Origin: an actinobacterium LLX17
Lineage (GTDB): Bacteria > Actinomycetota > Actinomycetes > Propionibacteriales > Nocardioidaceae
Length of the DNA stretch: 64,000 nt
Assembly (NCBI GenBank): GCA_000471045.1
Contig: KI301992.1
Coordinates: forward strand, 1,056,568-1,120,567
Reading direction: 5' to 3'
The notes under the pieces were generated by a model. The model was given only the letters and a program-made list of their open reading frames with translations, was not told the DNA's origin and did no database searches. Shown here one piece after another: positions 59,685-64,000 of the stretch. The position numbers and the translations under genes are program-made. Position 1 is the first letter of the stretch; the number at the start of each line of letters is the position of its first letter.

Positions 59685-59714
59685 TGCCCCGGTCTCCGCG
59701 AGGAGACCGGGGCA
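59685..59714 (-). terminator. Terminator hairpin after lipoprotein gene
   Basis: A perfect 13-bp stem TGCCCCGGTCTCC / GGAGACCGGGGCA with a GCGA/TCGC loop lies 21 bases beyond the lipoprotein stop on the - strand. It separates that gene from the downstream oxidoreductase operon. Confidence 0.75.
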
Positions 59715-59735
59715 CCGAGTGGGTGGTGAGACGAC

Positions 59736-60425
59736 TCAGGCGGCCGGCGTGGTGTTGACGGTGATCTTCGCGATGCCGACCAGGAGCTGGTCGGTGACCG
59801 CGTCGGTGCCGAAGGTCGAGTTCAGCAGCTCGGCGGCGACCGGCGAGATGAAGACCTTGGTGCCCTCGAGGATCGCGGTGTCACCCTCGACCTGCAGCGG
59901 CTTCAGCGTGGCGCCACGCAGCTGGAACAGGAAGGCGCTGGTGACGACGGTCTCGCCGTTGACCGAGACGTCGCCGTAGACCCGCGAGATGCCGGGATCC
60001 ACGTTGAAGTTGGTCAGCTCGACCGTGGTGTCGCCGGCGGTCAGCGACAGGCCCGAGCCCTCGTGCTGCACCTGGCCGATGACGTACGGCTTGGCGGTTC
60101 CGGGCTCGAAGTACGTGACGTTGCCGCCCGTGATCGGGAAGTTGATCGAGCCGTCGGCGAGGGTCGCGGTGCCCACGGTGCCGGGCGTCAGGCCCAGGGT
60201 GGTCAGGGCGTCAGCGAAGCCGCTGTCGAGCAGGATGCCCGTGTCCTGGCCGGAGAGGGCGTTGATGCGGGCGACGGGCTTGGCGATGTCGCTGCTGGAG
60301 CCGGCGCTCGTCTCGGAGTCGTTGCTCTCGGTGGAGCCACAGGCCGCCAGCGGGAGGGAGGCGACGGCGGCGAGGGCGATGCCCGCCACGAGCTTGCGGT
60401 TGCGGTGCGTGCGAATGGCGTTCAT
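59736..60425 (-). CDS. Secreted lipoprotein of unknown function
   Basis: This 229-residue lipoprotein has a basic N-terminus, a hydrophobic segment and lipobox LAAC with the lipidated C29. A low-complexity Ser/Glu/Asp linker is followed by a beta-rich domain (GSINFPITGGNVTYF, YVIGQVQHEGSGLSLTAGDTTVELTNFNVDPG). The domain resembles heme-carrier HtaA-like or related surface domains only loosely. A GAAGGA site before the ATG at 60425 supports this start. It is monocistronic, closed by its own terminator, and diverges from modA. Confidence 0.75.
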   Translation of the reverse strand: MNAIRTHRNRKLVAGIALAAVASLPLAACGSTESNDSETSAGSSSDIAKPVARINALSGQDTGILLDSGFADALTTLGLTPGTVGTATLADGSINFPITGGNVTYFEPGTAKPYVIGQVQHEGSGLSLTAGDTTVELTNFNVDPGISRVYGDVSVNGETVVTSAFLFQLRGATLKPLQVEGDTAILEGTKVFISPVAAELLNSTFGTDAVTDQLLVGIAKITVNTTPAA

Positions 60426-60516
60426 GAGATGTCCTTCGGTTGGCTGCTGGTTGTACCGGGGATTCGCCACCGTTCACCAGACGGATTGGTCCATCTGAAA
60501 AAGAATCTCGACGCGC

Positions 60517-60528
60517 TAGCCTCCGACC
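60517..60528 (+). promoter_or_regulatory. -10 element for leaderless modABC transcript
   Basis: TAGCCT (60517-60522) is followed by exactly six bases before the modA ATG, and no ribosome site is present. Transcription probably begins at the start codon. No ModE-type palindrome was noticed in the 103-base divergent spacer. Confidence 0.5.
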
Positions 60529-61326
60529 ATGGTTGACGGGCTCCGACGCGGAGGACGACGGGGACTGCGCCGCACCGTCCTCGTGCTCGTGGCCGTGCTC
60601 CTGACGGGGCTCGCGGCCGGAGGCTGCGGATCCCAGGGCGAGGGCACGGGTCGCTCCGACGACACGACGGTGACCGTGTTCGCGGCGGCATCACTGTCCG
60701 CGCCGTTCACCGAGCTCGCCGACCAGTTCGAGGCCGAGCACCCCGGTGTGACCGTGCGGTTGAGCTTCGGCGGGTCGTCCGACCTCGCGACGCAGATCCT
60801 GGCCGGTGCCCCGGCCGACGTCTTCGCCTCGGCCGACGTCACGACGATGGCCGCTCTGGGCGACGGGGTCGTCGACCCGCAGGACCTGGCCACCAACACG
60901 CTCCAGATCGCGGTTCCCCCGGGCAACCCGGCGGACGTCGAGGACTTCGCCGACCTGGCGCGCGACGGGGTGCGGCTCGTGGTCTGCGCACCCGAGGTCC
61001 CGTGTGGTCGGGCGAGCGAGGCCGTGGCGGAAGCGGCTGGGATTCAGCTGGACCCGGTCAGCCGTGAGCAGTCCGTGACCGACGTGCTGGGCAAGGTCGC
61101 GTCGGGTGAGGCCGATGCCGGGCTCGTCTACGTCACCGACGTGCTCGGCGCGGATGACGCGGTCGAGGGCATCGCGATCCCGGACCTGGCAGAGGGTGTC
61201 ACGACGTACCGCATCGCCACGGTCGCCGGCAGCCCGCAGGCGGACCTGGCGGCGCAGTTCGTCGCCTTCGTCCTGGCCGAGGCTGGGCAAACGGTGCTCG
61301 AGGACGCCGGATTCGGGGTGCCGTGA
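60529..61326 (+). CDS. modA: Molybdate ABC transporter substrate-binding lipoprotein ModA
   Basis: This is the periplasmic-type molybdate/tungstate-binding lipoprotein, 265 residues. It has an arginine-rich start, a hydrophobic stretch and lipobox AGGC with C33. The mature start [27 protein letters not shown] and [25 protein letters not shown] are diagnostic, with the oxyanion-binding serines. The hinge region [12 protein letters not shown] is also conserved. It overlaps modB in a GTGATG arrangement. It is the first gene of modABC. Confidence 0.94.
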   Translation: MVDGLRRGGRRGLRRTVLVLVAVLLTGLAAGGCGSQGEGTGRSDDTTVTVFAAASLSAPFTELADQFEAEHPGVTVRLSFGGSSDLATQILAGAPADVFASADVTTMAALGDGVVDPQDLATNTLQIAVPPGNPADVEDFADLARDGVRLVVCAPEVPCGRASEAVAEAAGIQLDPVSREQSVTDVLGKVASGEADAGLVYVTDVLGADDAVEGIAIPDLAEGVTTYRIATVAGSPQADLAAQFVAFVLAEAGQTVLEDAGFGVP

Positions 61327-62105
61327 TGCGATCGGTCGGTCTGCCCCGCTGGATGTACCTGCCCGCGCTGGTGGGAGCACTCTTCGTGCTGCTGCCGCTG
61401 GTCGCCATGGTGGGCCGCGTCGACTGGGCCGACTTCGGCTCGCTGGTCACCTCGGACTCGGCTCGCGACGCACTGTGGCTGAGCCTGCGCACGAGCGCCA
61501 CGAGCACGGTGCTGTGCGTGCTGGTGGGGGTCCCGATGGCGCTGGTGCTGGCTCGCACGAGCTTCCGGGGACAGAGCGTGGTGCGGGCATTCGTCCTGCT
61601 GCCCCTGGTGGTGCCCCCGGTCGTCAGTGGCGTCGCCCTCCTCTACACGTTCGGCCGACGCGGTCTGCTCGGTCCGACGCTCGACGTGCTGGGCCTGGAA
61701 ATCGCGTTCTCGACGGTCGCCGTCGTGATGGCGCAGACCTTCGTGGCGCTGCCCTTCCTCGTCATCTCCGTGGAGGGGTCCCTCCGCACGGCGGGACAGC
61801 GCTACGAGGTGGTGGCGGCGACGCTCGGCGCCGGGCCGACGACCGTGTTCCGCCGGGTGACGCTGCCGCTCGTCCTGCCCGGGCTGCTGAGTGGGATCGT
61901 GCTGGCGTTCGCGCGTGCCCTCGGCGAGTTCGGCGCCACGATCACCTTCGCTGGTTCGTTGCAGGGCACCACCACGACGCTGCCGACCCAGATCTACCTG
62001 GAGCGGGTCAGCGACCCGGACGCAGCGGTCGCACTGTCGCTCGTCCTCGTGGCAGTGGCCGTCGTGGTCATCGGCGTGGCCCGGCCGGGACGGGGTGCGC
62101 CGTGA
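61323..62105 (+). CDS. modB: Molybdate ABC transporter permease ModB
   Basis: This is the membrane permease of the molybdate importer, 260 residues, with about six helices. The EAA loop that contacts the ATPase reads [24 protein letters not shown] near 160-185. [26 protein letters not shown] in the penultimate region is a ModB hallmark. The start is GTG at 61323; the ATG at 61326 immediately after is an alternative. It overlaps modA by four bases and modC as GTGA. Confidence 0.94.
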   Translation: MMRSVGLPRWMYLPALVGALFVLLPLVAMVGRVDWADFGSLVTSDSARDALWLSLRTSATSTVLCVLVGVPMALVLARTSFRGQSVVRAFVLLPLVVPPVVSGVALLYTFGRRGLLGPTLDVLGLEIAFSTVAVVMAQTFVALPFLVISVEGSLRTAGQRYEVVAATLGAGPTTVFRRVTLPLVLPGLLSGIVLAFARALGEFGATITFAGSLQGTTTTLPTQIYLERVSDPDAAVALSLVLVAVAVVVIGVARPGRGAP

Positions 62106-63163
62106 GCTCTCTCGAGCTGGAGGCAGTGGTCCCGTCGCGTGGCGTCGCCGTCACCCTCGCGGTGGCGCCGGGGGAGACGGTCGCGCTGCTCGGACCGAAC
62201 GGTGCCGGCAAGTCGACCGCGCTGGGCGTCGTCGCCGGGCTCGTGCCGACCGAGGGGCGCGTGACCGCGGGGGGACGCGCGCTGGGCGGCGTGCCACCTC
62301 ACCGACGGCGGGTGGCGCTGCTGGCCCAGGAACCGTTGCTCTTCCCGCACCTGTCGGTGCTCGACAACGTCGCCTTCGGACCACGCAGCCGGGGAGCCGG
62401 ACGCCGGGAGTCGCGCGCCGCCGCCGGGACCTGGCTCGACCGGGTGGGGATGGTGGCGTGGGCCGATCGCCGTCCGGATCAGCTGAGCGGTGGGCAGGCG
62501 CAGCGTGTCGCCCTGGCACGCGCGTTGGCCGCTGAGCCGGAGCTGCTGCTGCTCGACGAGCCGATGGCGGCCCTGGACGTGGATGCCGCGCCCGGAGTGC
62601 GACAAGTGCTCCGGACGGTGCTGGCGGATCGGACGACCCTGCTCGTCACCCACGACGCGCTCGACGCGCTGCTGCTGGCCGACCGTGTCGTGGTGGTCGA
62701 GGACGGACGTGTGGTGGAGCAGGGCGAGACGCGTGAGGTGCTCACCCGTCCGCGGAGTGACTTCGCCGCGCGCATCGCGGGGCTGAACCTCGTGACGGGG
62801 CGGTGGCGTGACGGGGCGGTGGTCCACCCGACAGCGTCGGTCACCGGGCTTCCGGTCGGCTTCCAGCCCCGCGACGGAGACGAGGTCGTGGCGGTGTTCT
62901 CGCCGTCGGCCGTGTCGGTCTTCGCGGAACCCGCCGCCGGCAGTCCGCGCACCAGCCTGACGGGTGTCATCACCGACGTGGAGCCGCTCGGTGACCGCGT
63001 GCGCATCCGGACGCTCGTCGGCTGTTCTTCGCCGAGCCCGGTGCCGGTCGCGGCCGACGTCACGCCTGCAGCTGCCGTGGAGCTCGACCTCACGCCGGGC
63101 AGTCAGGTGCACCTCTCGATCAAGGCCGTCGAGGTCGCGGTGCATGCTGCCCGGCGCGTCTGA
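62102..63163 (+). CDS. modC: Molybdate ABC transporter ATPase ModC with MOP domain
   Basis: This is the ATP-binding subunit of the molybdate importer, 353 residues. Walker A is GPNGAGKS at about 32-39, the signature is [15 protein letters not shown], and Walker B is [12 protein letters not shown]. The C-terminal part (about 285-350, [24 protein letters not shown] and [10 protein letters not shown]) is a MOP-type molybdate-binding domain for regulation of uptake. The GTG start overlaps the modB stop by four bases. A variant spot is the A-loop: the N-terminus is short before Walker A. Confidence 0.94.
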   Translation: MSSLELEAVVPSRGVAVTLAVAPGETVALLGPNGAGKSTALGVVAGLVPTEGRVTAGGRALGGVPPHRRRVALLAQEPLLFPHLSVLDNVAFGPRSRGAGRRESRAAAGTWLDRVGMVAWADRRPDQLSGGQAQRVALARALAAEPELLLLDEPMAALDVDAAPGVRQVLRTVLADRTTLLVTHDALDALLLADRVVVVEDGRVVEQGETREVLTRPRSDFAARIAGLNLVTGRWRDGAVVHPTASVTGLPVGFQPRDGDEVVAVFSPSAVSVFAEPAAGSPRTSLTGVITDVEPLGDRVRIRTLVGCSSPSPVPVAADVTPAAAVELDLTPGSQVHLSIKAVEVAVHAARRV

Positions 63164-63202
63164 CGTCGATCGACCCGTCGCCACCGGCTCTGCCAGACTT
63201 CG

Positions 63203-63673
63203 ATGATGAAGTTCACGCACCTGGACGCGGCGGGCCGGGCCCGCATGGTTGACGTCACCGACAAGGTGCCCACGACGCGCTCGGCTACGGCTCGTGGCTT
63301 CGTCGCGTGCTCGGCCGAGGTGATCGAGCTGCTGCGGTCGGGGGACGTGCCCAAGGGTGACGTGCTGGCGGTGGCGCGCATCGCCGGCATCCAGGCGGCG
63401 AAGTCCACGCCGACGCTGCTGCCGCTCGCCCACGTGATCGGCGTTCACGGCGCGACCGTCGACCTCGAGGTGACGGACACCGGTGTCGAGATCGCGGCGA
63501 CCGTCCGCACCGCCGACCGGACGGGTGTGGAGATGGAGGCCCTCACTGCGGTCTCCGTGGCCGGGCTCGCGATCATCGACATGGTCAAGGGCATCGATCG
63601 CACCGCGTCGATGACCGACGTACGGGTGGTCGCGAAGTCCGGTGGGCGGTCCGGCGACTGGCAGCGACCGTGA
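63203..63673 (+). CDS. moaC: Cyclic pyranopterin monophosphate synthase MoaC
   Basis: MoaC works with MoaA in the first step of molybdenum-cofactor synthesis, 156 residues. FTHLDAAGRARMVDVTDKVPTTRSATA starts the family, KGDVLAVARIAGIQAAKSTPTLLPLAHV holds an active-site lysine, and GVEMEALTAVSVAGLAIIDMVKGID completes the core. Two adjacent ATGs (63203, 63206) are possible; the second lies six bases after a CAGACT -10-like hexamer. It overlaps moaD by four bases. Confidence 0.95.
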   Translation: MMKFTHLDAAGRARMVDVTDKVPTTRSATARGFVACSAEVIELLRSGDVPKGDVLAVARIAGIQAAKSTPTLLPLAHVIGVHGATVDLEVTDTGVEIAATVRTADRTGVEMEALTAVSVAGLAIIDMVKGIDRTASMTDVRVVAKSGGRSGDWQRP

Positions 63674-63903
63674 TCGAGGTCCGTTACTTCGCCGCCGCGC
63701 GGGAAGCCGCCGGGGTCGCGTCCGAGACGAGGGCGGAGCGATCGGTGGGACAGCTGCGGGCAGCTCTCGTGCGCGACCATCCTGCTTTGGCGCCGGTGCT
63801 GGGACACTGCGCATTGCTGGTGGACGGCACTCGACGTGCCGACGACTACGTGCTGGACGAAGCCGTGCTGGCTGACGTGCTGCCACCGTTCGCCGGCGGC
63901 TGA
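63670..63903 (+). CDS. moaD: Molybdopterin synthase sulfur-carrier subunit MoaD
   Basis: This ubiquitin-like sulfur carrier of 77 residues ends in the essential Gly-Gly (PPFAGG), which is thiocarboxylated to donate sulfur to molybdopterin. It starts with GTG overlapping moaC. The last 58 bases overlap the 3' end of moaE on the other strand, a convergent arrangement. It forms the synthase with MoaE. Confidence 0.92.
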   Translation: MIEVRYFAAAREAAGVASETRAERSVGQLRAALVRDHPALAPVLGHCALLVDGTRRADDYVLDEAVLADVLPPFAGG

Positions 63904-64000
63904 ACCTCGCCGATCCCGGTCCAGGAGGCTCGTCCCTGCTGATCGACCTGGCGCTTCCAGATGGGCAGGTCGGTCTTGATCGCCTCGATCAGGTCGCGGC
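63846..64000 (-). CDS. moaE: Molybdopterin synthase catalytic subunit MoaE (3' end only)
   Basis: The window ends inside this gene. On the - strand the last 50 codons read RDLIEAIKTDLPIWKRQVDQ, then GRASWTGIGEVQPP, which is the conserved C-terminal region of MoaE, with the lysines of the K-x6-K active site (IK and WK). The stop is TAG at 63848-63846. The final 20 residues, Ser/Thr/Ala-rich (PPANGGSTSASTASSST), are antisense to the end of moaD and look like an extension past the normal family end. The 5' part lies to the right. Confidence 0.85.
   Translation of the reverse strand, partial: RDLIEAIKTDLPIWKRQVDQQGRASWTGIGEVQPPANGGSTSASTASSST

Overview
The window is a stretch of chromosome from a high-GC Gram-positive actinobacterium. 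The full rRNA operon, the many GTG and TTG starts, the four-base ATGA/GTGA gene overlaps and the gene order point to Nocardioidaceae, possibly Aeromicrobium; the genus is an inference from general recall, not from a search. From about 11.4 to 39.7 kb the order (mpg, tyrS, TPR protein, HAD phosphatase, small ORF, tlyA, nadK, recN, steA, mctB/steB, pyrG, NUDIX, xerD, parA, scpA, scpB, rluB, cmk, der) matches the well-known Mycobacterium tuberculosis block Rv1688-Rv1713. Here an rRNA operon lies between tyrS and the TPR gene, and a prephenate dehydrogenase and an acyltransferase are added.

Layout. 0-5.7 kb: a CitA/CitB-type two-component system diverges from a tripartite tricarboxylate transporter operon (tctC-tctB-tctA) that ends in a UspA protein. 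5.7-11.4 kb: a Pls/PosA-type NRPS-like membrane synthetase preceded by a PHO-box-like repeat, an M1 metallopeptidase, and a small Sfp-type phosphopantetheinyl transferase that could prime the synthetase. 11.4-15.1 kb: DNA glycosylase, a DsbA-like oxidoreductase with an apparent 3' frameshift, a methyltransferase and tyrS. 15.1-20.9 kb: rRNA leader with two promoters, 16S, spacer, 23S, 5S and a terminator. 20.9-40.8 kb: the conserved housekeeping block (rRNA modification, NAD kinase, DNA repair, division, CTP synthesis, chromosome segregation, GTPase Der), a second pseudouridine synthase, and tRNA-Pro(GGG) with a terminator.

40.8-50 kb is a more variable region. It holds a methyltransferase, a copper-handling pair (lipoprotein and cytosolic four-helix Cys-rich protein), an HNH endonuclease with a near-perfect LexA box between its -35 and -10, a three-gene operon that looks like D-amino-acid or peptidoglycan-peptide salvage (DUF1611, alanine-racemase-like, M19 dipeptidase), an M23 peptidase and a DUF72 pseudogene with two lesions. 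50-58 kb: IMPase, LOG protein, GT4 glycosyltransferase, then a compact set (GT2, DUF2064, methyltransferase, membrane GT-C-like protein, NAD-dependent epimerase, MTAP) adjoining a five-helix haem/molybdenum oxidoreductase. 59.7-64 kb: a lipoprotein, then modABC, moaC and moaD, with the 3' end of moaE entering from the right on the other strand. The right end is therefore a molybdate uptake and molybdenum-cofactor locus that can supply the oxidoreductase.

Several genes share one start arrangement: a TANNNT-like -10 followed by exactly six bases and then the start codon, which predicts leaderless transcripts.
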